A DNA stretch of 64,000 nucleotides from Apostichopus japonicus (Eukaryota; Echinodermata; Holothuroidea; Aspidochirotida; Stichopodidae). The stretch lies in the NCBI RefSeq assembly GCF_037975245.1, contig NC_092564.1, positions 3,061,984 to 3,125,983 of the forward strand, read 5' to 3'. Below are positions 49,149 through 59,044 of this stretch, in pieces. The notes under the pieces are model-generated. The model saw nothing but the letters and a program-made list of their open reading frames with translations, was not told where the DNA came from and did not search any database. Numbering within the stretch: position 1 is the first letter of the stretch; every line of letters starts with the position of its first letter. The translations under genes and the position numbers were made by a program.

Positions 49149-49379
49149 ATATGGGACCATTACTAGAGGCAACAGATCAAATCGTGAGGACCATTACTAG
49201 AGGTAACAGATTAAACCACTATAGGACTCTATTTGGCTGCAGCTATTCAGAGTAGCCTATATATAGCCTATATATAGGCTATATATATACAGGCTGTATA
49301 AATGTGCTAGCCTATATATAGGCTCTATATATAGGCTATCTATATGTGCTATATATATATTTATTTACTATATATATAT

Positions 49380-49476
<97 letters not shown>

Positions 49477-49545
49477 GACCATTACTAGAGGTAACAGATT
49501 AAACCACTATAGGACTCTATTTGGCTGCAGCTATTCAGAGTAGGA
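49149..49545 (+). repeat. 67-bp LINE segment in direct repeat around a (TA)n array
   Basis: The sequence gaccattactagaggtaaca and the following 47 bases occur almost identically at 49,189-49,255 and 49,479-49,545, with a partial third copy at 49,154-49,188. Between the two full copies lies about 220 bp of tatata and 'cctatatataggcta' sequence, including a pure (TA)n run at about 49,398-49,474. The repeat is the 5' piece of the LINE relic to the right. Confidence 0.8.
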
Positions 49546-49756
49546 CGACTGCTAATTCTTACCTCAGTAAGCCTAACGTATGAGGAAGAACTTATTACAG
49601 TGGCTTTATCTTGTTTACCTTGCAATAAATTAGCAGGTTTTGATGACTTGAAACCTGGCATAATTAGCAAAGTTATTGCATATTTTTCCAAACCCCTAGT
49701 TCAAATTTTTAATTGCTCTCTGGCAAGTGGGATAGTTCCAGATCAGGTCAAAATGT
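49479..49756 (+). mobile_element. LINE reverse-transcriptase relic, left part
   Basis: The frame around 49,600-49,756 reads LSCLPCNKLAGFDDLKPGII followed by KPLVQIFNCSLASGIVPDQVK. This is the start of the RT domain of CR1/Jockey-like non-LTR elements (G-x-D-x-[IL]-x-x-x-[IL], then F-N-x-S-[IL]-x-x-G-x-[FV]-P-x-x-x-K). It is interrupted at TTAA by the transposon 49,761-52,935 and continues at 52,940. Its 5' portion is decayed and is adjacent to a (TA)n array. Confidence 0.8.
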
Positions 49757-50091
49757 TTAAAGTGGCCATGACACGAAAATTTCAAAGTCCTATATTTTTG
49801 GGATCCATCAAAGAATGTTCTCTAAAACATGTATCAACCAATCTGCCAGTTTAAAACTTGATTTTTCAAGTCGAAAATTGAGAATGAATTTACCCTTTTC
49901 GGCGTTTGAAACTTTGTTTACTCGAAAATTTTCCGATTCGCATGACGTCATGTGACGTCACGTTTTGAACACATTTGTTGTCGCTGCTACGGTACCATTC
50001 ACGTACACAGTAGACAAGTACACATACCACTAGTAGTTACTAAACAAAACACCGATCACAAGTGCGATATCAAATCAAAATTTCCTGTGAA

Positions 50092-50366
50092 ATGGCGGAT
50101 CCAGAGCCAAATGCGGCAACCGAAGTTCAAAGTGATAATGGTTCTTCACTAGGCAGTGAAATTGGGCTATAATTAGAGTGCCCTTTCTCATATTCGAAGC
50201 AGAGAGTGAAGGCGATGATCATTCCAATATTGAACCGAACGCTGAGGGTGGAGCGGAGGTGTTAGAACCGTATCAGTTCGAGCCTGTTAAACGAGCCGAA
50301 ATTGAAGCTCCACAACATATCGAAGAAGAAATCCGTTCGAAACCATTGCAAGGAACATACAACGTG
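50092..50366 (+). pseudogene. P2X7 ballast-like gene, N-terminal exon, frameshifted
   Basis: An ATG opens a frame, MADPEPNAATEVQSDNG and onward, that stops at 50,170-50,172. Two bases out of frame, the reading resumes as an acidic linker leading to PYQFEP (about 50,268-50,285) and ends at GTG|GTAAGA. The acidic, Ser-rich leader followed by a YQFEP box is the usual N terminus of invertebrate proteins related to the cytosolic 'ballast' domain of P2X7 receptors. I infer one original reading frame broken by a small indel near 50,170. It is carried inside the TTAA-flanked element 49,761-52,935. A short unseen intron is the alternative to a frameshift, but no splice sites support it. Confidence 0.55.
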
Positions 50367-50792
50367 GTAAGAATTTATTAACGAAGCATTTAAAAACAAA
50401 ATCCAGTCCATTTTGTGCATGTGTTGTTGGAATTCGCGGAACACCCTAAACCGTATTGTGCGTTGTGTTACGGTAACTTACAACCCATATGTAGAGTGTG
50501 TAGTACTAGTAGGGTTGGTTGCATACTGAAAGTTTGGCTCGGGGATGTAAGTTGCATTATGCAGCCATGCTAGGTAGGCATATGTGTTATTTCATACTCA
50601 TTATTACTTGGCTAGTACTTTGGCCTGGAGTTTTGCAAATCAATTTTCTGAAACAAAAGAATGTTTCATGATACATGGAAGGTGTAAAATCACAACAAAT
50701 GTAACCATAACTGTACATTGTGTGCCTGCTTGTTATTGTGGACATCATGGCCAACATTAATACATTTTGAACTTTCATAAATTTTTTCCCAG

Positions 50793-50976
50793 GCAGTACA
50801 GATACATAGCCTACGGTCAACAGGTTCAATGATACTTGGGGTTCCTAGCAAGACACGTCAGGGTTGTGCTACCATCATGTGCAGTCCAAAGGATCAGAAG
50901 TGATTTTCCAGCCAATGGTCATTACACTGGATTCAAGTTGCCAGGAGAAAACTCATTGTATAGGAAGCCTTTCTAA
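50793..50976 (+). pseudogene. P2X7 ballast-like gene, C-terminal exon with in-frame stop
   Basis: After an acceptor (ttttttcccag|G) the frame reads QYRYIAYGQQVQ, a TGA at 50,830-50,832, then YLGFLARHVRVVLPSCAV, RIRSDFP and NGHYTGFK (50,914-50,937), ending at TAA 50,974-50,976. The order Y-R-x-[IL]-A-Y, the I/L-P-S-C-[AV]-V box, I-R-x-x-F-P and Y-T-G-F-K is the conserved end of the P2X7 ballast-like family. The TGA sits where the family usually has Trp. The Cys-rich zinc-binding middle (N-T-x-W-C-x-C-G-x-C type) is not found between the two exons, so the copy has lost it as well. Its phase does not fit the donor at 50,366, which agrees with a missing exon. Confidence 0.68.
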
Positions 50977-52939
50977 ACTACGATTGTGTTGGATTATCAA
51001 TCCGTCAGGGTTCCCTCAGTGTTGATATATTGAAATTCAAGACTTTTAATTCAGGATGAAAAGGTTATTTTCCAGACCCAACATCAACAATAAAAGAAAA
51101 GGCATGTTTTGAAGCATTTGGACACAAGTATTGGCATGACCGTGATGTCATATAATATGTGCATAAGGGAACGGGCATTGACCTTTTTAGGGGCATTTAC
51201 CTCGTTTGATTCGTACCTTTAATCTGGAAGCCAAAATAACCATATCACCAATGATATTTGACAGAAAAGTCATAATAAAGACCAATGGAGGCAGCAGAAC
51301 TCTTGAATGTTTAGACTGTTTCTTCAGCAGCAGTTGGTTTGTTTTGTAGTCTTTCTTCAAAAACTCAGCAGTACACCCTGTTAATGGTCTTCGATTGTTT
51401 TAATGCGTGTGATGCTGTGTTTCACATTGCCCATCAGTGTTGTACGTGTCGTCGTGCGTGGGTAACATTTTTGCATGTGAGTTGCGTCGTGCAGTGTTTC
51501 TTGGTTTAAATAACCCTGTATTGTATTTGCTTCTGGATTATTCTAATTAATTTGTCACAACAACGATTGATAGCGATGGACATGCAACTGCTTTGTAGGC
51601 TTAAAGCAAAAAAAATCATGTAAGTTGTTTTCTTTTAACCTCCTTTGATGTCACAAATTACATTAGTGTAATTTAAGAATGATAATGTTTATGGAAAGTA
51701 CAGTTTTACTTTTATGTCATATAATACAATGATTGTTGTTAATGTTAGTTCAGATTGTCCAGAATGACTGTCTAGAACTGATATTGAATAAATTTTGTTC
51801 AATGATTTAACACTTGAACTATGTTGTGTGAATTTTTGGCTCTGTGACTTTAAAATAAATCGCTTTGAGATTTAATTAAACAACCTTTGGAATAAAATCT
51901 TTTTACCTACCTATTTTGACCCATCCCCATTACCCCCACTCCCTCCACAACATAATAAATGGTTTTCCTGGAATAGGCATAAGAAATTATTGCTATAATT
52001 AACTGATCCAGCATATTCCAGAAATAAATTGGGGCACTGAGATTTGTTCACAAGAAGATGTAACCCATCGCCTCTGAAGCTAACCTCATAGCTTATTAGT
52101 ATACAATAGAGCAATGAAGGGGGTGTTAATTTAGATGATACAGTAAAATCTCTTCGTCTATTGCGACTTCAGTGTAGTAACGCTAATACTATAGGGGAAC
52201 CATACTATAGTACTACTAGTGCTCGGCGCGCTACCTCCTAAGGATCGCCACTTGCCCCATTGGAGGTTTCCTGTTCCCCGATCTGGTCTTCAGAGTAGTT
52301 TTTTGTGGATTACTTGACAGAAGAATGACTCTTTTATGTCGAACCGTTAAAGTCCATTTGTTTTATTTCATAACAAAAAGGAGGGATCGTAGTATGCTTC
52401 CGTGAAGTGTTCGCTTCATTCGAACTGCATACTGGCTAGGCCCAGTGAAATCGGCGCTGGTGTTGTGCACTAACTTGGTCATAATCGCCGTGTTTTTTTT
52501 CGTCCTTCAGCCATGGATGAAGGCTAATTGCATGGGTAATGATATTTATGCAGCCCCAACAACACAACGGACCGGCATTTCTCTCGGATAGTTTACAACA
52601 GTTGTAAAACAAACTTGAAATTTCTAACGATATAGCGTAATACAGTGGTTGTTCTCTCAGTGTAAATGTGCGTGTACTGTATATGGAACGATATGATCGT
52701 CGCGCATCCGATACATGCCTGAGCTTTGCACGTGTGTTCCTAACATGACGTCATCATTGTCTTGTTGTGAAATCGCATTCTCAGGTATCTATTTTCGGAT
52801 GCGATTATTAAAACGTTAATTACTAATTAGTCCTTGAGGTTTTCAAGGTGTTGAGGATAGTTTTGAACATAGATTTTCTCATAGATTCAGAGGAAGTTAC
52901 TCTCGATGAGTTGGATTTTTCGTGTCATGGCCTCTTTAA

Positions 52940-53300
52940 AGTCATTCCTATTTACCATATGACAACTATAGACCAGTTTCTCTTTTTGTCAACTTTCTCT
53001 AAGATTTTTGAAAGAAACGTGTATAATCGTATGTATTTTTAACTTAATTAACAATCACAACCTATTGTATAATGGTCAATATGGACTCAGGCCTAAACAC
53101 TCAACGGAGCTGGCACCCGTTGACGCAATTGACAAGTTGTCCAATGCCCTAATAATCATAAGATTTTAACTGGATTTTTTTTCTAGATCTTTCGAAAGCG
53201 TTTGACACCACCGACCACAACATTTTGCTTTATAAGCTTAAGTTTATCATTATGGCATTGGATGAAAATGCCTTGAGTGGATAACAACTTAAGTTATTGT
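52940..53300 (+). mobile_element. LINE reverse-transcriptase relic, right part
   Basis: This continues the RT frame after the transposon: VIPIYH, then STFSKIFERNVYNRMY, then (other frames) LYNGQYGFRPKHSTELA and FLDLSKAFDTTDHNILL. These are RT motifs 1 to 3 of a CR1/Jockey-type LINE, with several frameshifts. It ends just left of the secreted-protein exon at 53,420, so it lies in that gene's intron or 3' region, in antisense orientation. Confidence 0.8.
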
Positions 53301-53419
53301 TTTAGTATTTGAGTAATGACATAATCCCCGTATGGTTATATTTCTATATATCTACAAAGATTAAATGATGGATTTCGTATAACATATAACAGTAAACAAC
53401 ATGTAACATAACAGCTTAC

Positions 53420-53533
53420 CTGTGCCAGTTGGGGGAGGCCATTGGACGACAGCGCCCAACCGCCAGGGGTGAAGTTCATTTCCTGTTGCCTCTACCATGA
53501 AATCAACGGAAATATCTTCCGGGAAAATGAAAG
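53420..53533 (-). CDS. Unrecognised secreted/membrane protein, exon 2
   Basis: This exon encodes 37 whole codons starting FIFPEDISVDFMVEATGN and ending in WPPPTGT, with split codons at both ends. The acceptor is attattttcttgcag|CT and the donor is GGCACAG|GTAAGC in phase 1. The two leading bases combine with the last base of the exon at 56,203-56,068 to give Pro, so the two exons fit exactly. The sequence has a beta-rich, extracellular look (D-I-S-V-D-F-M-V-E-A-T-G, L-H-P-W-R-L-G). I do not recognise the domain family. Further exons should lie to the left on the minus strand, but I could not identify any. The neighbouring 49.5-53.3 kb is a LINE split by a DNA transposon and would be intronic. 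Confidence 0.72.
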
Positions 53534-54264
53534 CTGCAAGAAAATAATTTGATAATAGTGCCATGGTATTCTTAGTAGATAATCCGGAATTGTGATGCTT
53601 TATACATCGACACAGACATGGCAATCTTTACGTAATTGTGTCTGTCACCCCGCCAAGTTATTATATTTTATCTCAATGATCCATCGACACATACTCATAC
53701 TACATATCTGTATGAAAATTTGATTGATTCTCCAAAATTAATGTCGAGTGACTACTTTCACATTGGCTTCAGAAACTGGCTAATTACCCCCACCTCCCAC
53801 CCCCCCCCCCCCTCCATCGATTTTAACATGTTTGTATTTTCAGATCGAAGGACGGTCGCCGTTTCTAAAGATGGTAGTATATACTTTGAAATTAGCGAGT
53901 TACTCCATGTGTGCTGAAAGAGGCCCGTTGGGCACCCCTCCCAAGAAGCAATTCTAACGAACAGTATGATTCGAACAGCAATGACCAGTAAACGAATAGA
54001 GGTTAAACCGTTTCCGGTTTCCTCCCTTATGATCTGAATTGTTGTATAAACTAATAAATAAATAAATAATAATAATCAGTAGTGATTTTTACGACGCTTA
54101 AACGACCACAATAATCACATGTGCTTTTGGATTACAACTAACATGTCGGGTGGCTTCCAATTCAACATTTTAACTCAAATTCGGAATTCTTCAATTTAGA
54201 GAAAGTCATTTTCAAATGGGAAACCGTAGATTGTTCTTGGATGAAAAGAACCCACCTTTACTTT

Positions 54265-54354
54265 GACCTGGCCGGGTATCGAACCCGGAACCTCTAGATT
54301 GCTAAGCCTCATTGCTTCAAATGCCACCGCCTTTATCCACTCGGCCACAGCCCC
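54265..54354 (-). mobile_element. tRNA-like SINE head with long variable arm
   Basis: The minus strand reads GGGGCTGTGGCCGAGTGG at the start and GGTTCGATACC in the B box. Between them is a long variable region, as in tRNA-Leu or tRNA-Ser. The stems are imperfect (the 3' end CCAGGTC does not pair with GGGGCTG), so it is a tRNA-derived SINE or tRNA pseudogene, not a working tRNA. It lies in the intron of the secreted-protein gene. Confidence 0.65.
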
Positions 54355-54744
54355 GTTACGACGTTTCCCCTTCCCTTCCCACCCCACATCTTGGTGTTTC
54401 GCCCCCTAACCCCACATCAGTCACTTAACTTCCTTACTTAACTACATTTTCTTCTTGTTACACTCCTCCGACTCCCTTTTCATCTCCATTTCTGCACTTT
54501 CATCGACCAGCTTCATTTCACCCCACTGCCGATTGTACTTTCCATAAGGTTACTTTATTTAGTTTTCCGTGTTTCAACCCTGGGTTTATCAATCCTTGGT
54601 TTAAGTGTGAATTCCTTATTTTCAGTTCGTTCAAACCGCTACTGGATAAGATCCTGTGATGATCTAACTTTTATACATTTACCTGCACGGGTTATCTCGT
54701 AGTAGAGTAACAACCAAATTGTTTTTTTAACAGTTGTTTCTCTC

Positions 54745-55425
54745 TTTCGCTGTATAGAATTCATGAAATCGATATAGTTTACGGGATATGAGTACATCCA
54801 TATAGTTATTGGGAATTGAGTAAATCGATATAGTTGATGAGAACTGAGTAAAACGACATAGTTGATGGGAATTGAGTACATCTATATAGTTGATGGGAAT
54901 TGAGTACATCTATATAGTTGATGGGAATTGAGTACATCTATATAGTTGATGGGAATTGAGTACATCTATATAGTTGATGGGAATTGAGTACATCTATATA
55001 GTTGATGGGAATTGAGTACATCTATATAGTTGATGGGAATTGAGTACATCTATATAGTTGATGGGAATTGAGTACATCTATATAGTTGATGGGAATTGAG
55101 TACATCTATATAGTTGATGGGAATTGAGTACATCTATATAGTTGATGGGAATTGAGTACATCGATATAGTTGATGGGAATTGAGTACATCTATATAGTTG
55201 ATGGGAATTGAGTACATCTATATAGTTGATGAGAACTGAGTAAAACGACATAGTTAATGGACATTGAGTAAAACGTTATATTAGATCGAAATTTGGTAAA
55301 CCGCATAGTTTATTGAAATTGAGTAAATCCATACAGTTAATGGAAATTGAGTAAGTCGACATAGTTGATGGAAATTTAGTAAATCGATATAGTTTATGGG
55401 CATTGAGTTCATCGAACGGATATAG
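54745..55425 (+). repeat. 28-bp minisatellite with homogenised core
   Basis: The unit is tagttgatgggaattgagta followed by catctata. Thirteen nearly identical copies (one c-to-g change) occupy about 54,866-55,228. On both sides stands the same variant unit, gatgagaactgagtaaaacg and following. More diverged copies lie further out. The array is in the intron of the secreted-protein gene. Confidence 0.95.
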
Positions 55426-55508
55426 CTTCGACGATTGGTCAATATCATCGCGAATAGCTAATTTCTTTCTATTCGAGTAGCCACTGTTCCATGAACATAT
55501 CATGTACA

Positions 55509-55856
55509 CAAGGGTGTAGGAACCGGGGGGCTGGGGGCGCCAGCCCCCCCCCCCCCCAGTGAAAAACATGGAGGGGCGGAAGTATCATTCCGTCCCCCCG
55601 CTTCGCAAGTCAAAAAACCCCTTTTTCATTTCCAAATGAGAAAAAAATCTCATTTGGAGCACCAAATTGCATCTAAGGCCAGGTGAAAATGCAAAATTAT
55701 ATACAAAATGGAGTGGGTGGGTTGAAGTGTGCTATATTGCACCAAACTGCATCCGAGGCCACCTGGAAATGCAAAAAAATTCGAAAGAGGAGGGGGCACC
55801 CCCTCCCCTTTGGAATCTTCAGCCCCCCTACTCAAAAGTACCTTCCTACGCCACTG
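55509..55856 (+). mobile_element. G-rich hAT-type MITE family, copy 2
   Basis: This 348-bp element has ends CAAGGGTGTAGGAACC and the inverted TTCCTACGCCACTG. It is flanked by exact 8-bp duplications CATGTACA (55,501-55,508 and 55,857-55,864). It has the same internal layout as copy 1. It lies in the intron of the minus-strand secreted-protein gene. Confidence 0.9.
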
Positions 55857-56067
55857 CATGTACATCACATAGTATCAAATCTGTTTACAATCGGTTGTAC
55901 TTTTTGTTTATTTCTAGAGTAAATTGCCTGTCACCTCTTCATGATCATGTCAAATGGACGGTTTTTTTGTCACTCGATTGAACAATGATCACTGCGAGAC
56001 TGATTTTGAGAAATAAATCCACAGAAAAATGAGGGTGGGGGGTATAAGAATGTCGGAATGTACTTAC

Positions 56068-56203
56068 GCAATTTACAGCACTCCATTCTTGTCACTGGTG
56101 CCAAAAAAACGCAAGATGTAAAAGGCGTAATGGTGGCTGAGGTGAAACTTAACCATACCGATCCTATCACAATGAAAGTGAGCCTAACCCACACGTACTT
56201 CAT
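56068..56203 (-). CDS. Unrecognised secreted/membrane protein, exon 1 with signal peptide
   Basis: This exon encodes 45 residues plus one base. It opens with a classical signal peptide: MKYVWVR, then a hydrophobic core (LTFIVIGSVWLSF), then a small-residue cleavage zone around TSATIT. A short Cys-containing stretch follows, ending MECCKL. The donor is AAATTGC|GTAAGT, phase 1, which matches the phase of the exon at 53,533-53,420. Together they predict a protein entering the secretory pathway with a Cys pair close to the mature N terminus. The intron (about 2.5 kb) contains a 28-bp minisatellite, a tRNA-like SINE and a hAT-type MITE. The function is unknown, and I would not guess a family. Confidence 0.68.
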
Positions 56204-56441
56204 ATTCGTTGTATACTAAATGGCTCATACTGAAAGGAAAACGAAAAATGTTGGTCGATCGCATCTTTATGATCATTTCAAAAACAAAACAAAACGAAAT
56301 CTTGGTTGAATTTAAAAAGATGATTTCATTGTTCAACATTTAAAACTTCTATAGGGTGTTTGTAGATTGTATTTTACTTTCAATCTAATTAAAATTGAAA
56401 TGAACTTGTATACGTCAAATTATGTCAAACCACATTGGAAC

Positions 56442-56816
56442 TTCCGATGGCGTAGGAACCGGTGGGCTGGGGGGGCGCCAGCCCCCCCCAGTAAAAAATG
56501 TGGAGGGGCGGAAGTATCATTCCGCCCCCCGGTTCGCAAGTCAGAAAACCCCTTTTTCATTTCTAAATGAGAAAAAATATCTCATTTGGAGCACGAAATT
56601 GCATCTAAGGCCAGGTGAAAATACAAAATTAAGTTTACAAAATGGAGTGGATGTTGAAGTGTGCTATATTGCACCAAATTGCATCTGAGGCCACCTGGAA
56701 ATTCAAAAAAATCCAAAGGGGAGGGGGACACCCCCTCCCCTTAAACCCCTCCCCCAGGCCGGCCATCAGTCTTCAGCCCCCCCCCCCCCACTCAAAAGTA
56801 CCTTCCTACGCCACTG
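56442..56816 (+). mobile_element. G-rich hAT-type MITE family, copy 3
   Basis: This roughly 375-bp element has ggcgtaggaacc near the left end and ttcctacgccactg at the right. The flanks ATTGGAAC (56,434-56,441) and ATTGGAAG (56,817-56,824) match at 7 of 8 bases, so the duplication has decayed or the left border is shifted by a few bases. It has the same orientation as copy 2, about 600 bp away. Confidence 0.8.
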
Positions 56817-56916
56817 ATTGGAAGTATGCCAGGAAAGCCACCAAAATTGAAATTGTACCGAGAGGGGTAGTAATCGATGACTCAATGGTTGAATGTGTGT
56901 CTGAGACTATGTACAT

Positions 56917-57278
56917 AGGCCTAGGAGGCGGGGGGGGGGGGGTGCTGCAGCCCCCAACCAAATATTTTTGAAAAAATTTGGGCAATATGCTGAGAATTTT
57001 TCGGGCACCTACTGAAAGAAATATCTTTTGCAATGTGTTTTTCAATGGTTAAACTTATATTATTATTATCATTATTATTGTACCAACTTCCCCAATAATT
57101 ATAACCAATCATATGGAAGGGTAAAAACACGGCAAATGATTGCATGTTATTGGCAGGCGATGTTATAACCGATGAATGTCTATATGATATACACATTAAG
57201 AACAATTTTGGTTATATATTTCGGGAAAGTCGTTACAGCCCCCCCCCCCCTCCCCCCCAAATCAAATTGGTCTCCTAT
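56917..57278. mobile_element. G/C-run element with 8- to 12-bp flanking duplication
   Basis: The 12-bp string GACTATGTACAT stands at 56,905-56,916 and again at 57,279-57,290. With an 8-bp duplication (ATGTACAT) the ends become AGGCCTAGGAGGC and, reverse-complemented, AGTCATAGGAGACC, which are imperfect inverted repeats. Long G and C runs stand just inside each end. A related fragment, inverted, is at about 48,437-48,476. The superfamily is unclear, possibly hAT. Confidence 0.6.
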
Positions 57279-57404
57279 GACTATGTACATTAATAATAAT
57301 TGGTGTTCGCATTGATGAGATACTAACATTCACCAGTCATATTTTCTAACATATATTGCTGAGAGTTTACTACATTGTATCTACATAACATACCTTGTCC
57401 CGTT

Positions 57405-57720
57405 TATCAAGTTAGAGGTGAGGGAAAACAATATTTGTTACATCGATTCTGTCTCATATACGCTGTTCCTGTTTGGTACCATTATTCATTAACTCGTGAT
57501 AAACAAAGAATGAGGGCTTTCTTAAAGTATTGTGCTAAGATTTTTAAGTTGGATTATAAGAACATTACTGGTGAGGTCAATGGTGCAGCTAAAAGTGAAT
57601 TGATCAGACTCACCAGGCACATTCATAGGGATAGTAAAACACCCTCGTAATAAAGAACTGAAATCACTTTGTCTATATTACAAACTAACTCTAATTTACG
57701 AAATCGTGCAATAAAAACCA
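57405..57720 (+). mobile_element. LINE C-terminal fragment
   Basis: The frame reads YAVPVWYHYSLTRDKQRMRA, FLKYCAKIF and RHIHRDSKTPS, then a shifted frame NKELKSLCLYYKL. This is the region following the RT domain in CR1/L2-type LINEs, with [YF]-A-x-P-[AV]-W followed by a block rich in basic residues. It is a 5'-truncated or internally broken copy. Confidence 0.6.
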
Positions 57721-58269
57721 AATTGTAGGGTTCCAGTTTTCAAAAAACTCATTTATATACAAAGCATTTATGTTTATACAAAATGGCAATTTAAAATAAT
57801 TTGATTTGATGTAACGTGTCTTTATATACTATTTCCTTAATCTTCCCTTTTGCCTTACATTTTGAAACGTGTTGATTGTGTTACGAACCATTTAAATGCC
57901 ACTGTTGGATTGCCTTTAATCGCTTTTCTTTGAATTGTTATTGTTATTTTAATGTTATGTATCATAACATTTTATACTCCCCTATTTATTAATTGTAATT
58001 TAATGTTATTTATACTGTAATAAAAAAAAACTGAAAAAAACTGAATGGATATGTGAAGAAAAGCCGTGAAAAGTTTGACGATGAACTGGTGAAGTCCTCG
58101 GCTCTTCAATACATGTATAATTGTTACTGTAATAGTACATTGTGTTATCAGTTGCAATAACTCTGCAATCTTTAAATTTTCGATTAGATATACTTGAACA
58201 AGAGAAGATCCTTTGGATTATAATAGGCACCGCCATTTATCTTTGACAAATTATTTTTGGAATGGATTT

Positions 58270-58545
58270 CCTAGCAAACACGAAAACGTTTTTAAAACGT
58301 TATTAAAACATTTCGTCTTTTGTTTTGATAACGTTATTTATAGTGTAATAAATATGTCACGAAAACGTTTTCAGGCTATTATTTCAAAACATTTTTTTGT
58401 TAAACTTGAATATAAAATAAATATAACATTAATATCTCATTAAAACTTTATGCCGACGTTTTATATAACACCACATTTAACGTTATAAAAACATATTTTA
58501 GAGGCTCTTTTAAAAATGTTATGATAACGTTTTGTGTTTGCTGGG
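58270..58545. mobile_element. MITE with AGCAAACAC ends and AACGTT motifs
   Basis: The left end CCTAGCAAACACGAAAACG and the right end, reverse-complemented, CCCAGCAAACACAAAACG form inverted repeats. The interior is AT-rich with repeated aacgttat/aaaacgtt motifs on both sides. The type is widespread in animal genomes. No certain target duplication was seen, and there is no coding capacity. Confidence 0.75.
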
Positions 58546-59044
58546 TTAAAGCAATGTGTTTTGAGTTCATAAAAGTATTATGTTATCCTTACAAATGCTT
58601 TAGCTGTACTCTTTGTGATTCAAAAAGTCGCTTCAGGAGAACAACAAATATTTGCACGCGCTGCTGCTATACTGCTAAAGTTTCCAGGAACCTCACAAGG
58701 GCTTGGAATATACATTCCAGAGACATGGAACTCCTCTTTGTGACATGTATGTTTTGTGCTTATAAGATCGCTTTAGGAACGAGAAGAAAGAGATATATGA
58801 GACTTCTGCAGGAGCTACTTGGAGCTTCAACTCACCGTCTCTACTAATCTAATGATCACATCTAATGATTGACAATTTTGCCGCTTGTGTTAGTTTATTT
58901 TCGAAACATTGCTCGGCCAATCACCGCAGTCGATCCAGACGAAGCTAGTCTGTCGGCCTCTAAATCGATCCATACCACTTTGAAACATTGGTGAGTGTAC
59001 GTCGCTGCATAGGCCTACACACTGTGATATAGTAGTATTGGTTG

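Larger units (their letters stand above)
49761..52935 (+). mobile_element. 3,175-bp TTAA-flanked DNA transposon carrying a P2X7 ballast-like gene
   Basis: The element begins AGTGGCCATGACACGAAAA, and its reverse-complemented right end reads AGAGGCCATGACACGAAAA. Both ends are abutted by TTAA (49,757-49,760 and 52,936-52,939). Removing the element and one TTAA joins the two halves of a LINE reverse-transcriptase frame exactly (KMFK then VIPIY), which proves the borders. TTAA duplication is typical of the Kolobok and piggyBac superfamilies. The termini following TTAA-AG look more Kolobok-like than piggyBac, which usually begins CCC. No transposase frame was seen, so it is presumably non-autonomous. 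The only recognisable coding remains are the P2X7 ballast-like exons at 50.1-51.0 kb. CRE-like tgacgtca sites occur at 49,943-49,959 and 52,746-52,752. Confidence 0.85.

Noticed and set aside
49943-49960. CRE-type promoter (tgacgtcatgtgacgtca)
   Set aside because: The palindromes are clear, but no transcription start or gene in working order can be tied to them; noted only within the transposon entry.
54265-54354. Functional tRNA-Leu/Ser gene
   Set aside because: The acceptor stem does not pair and the sequence continues into a repeat tail.
58521-58847. 108-codon plus-strand frame with many Cys
   Set aside because: It starts inside the right end of a MITE and shows no recognisable zinc-finger spacing or splice signals.
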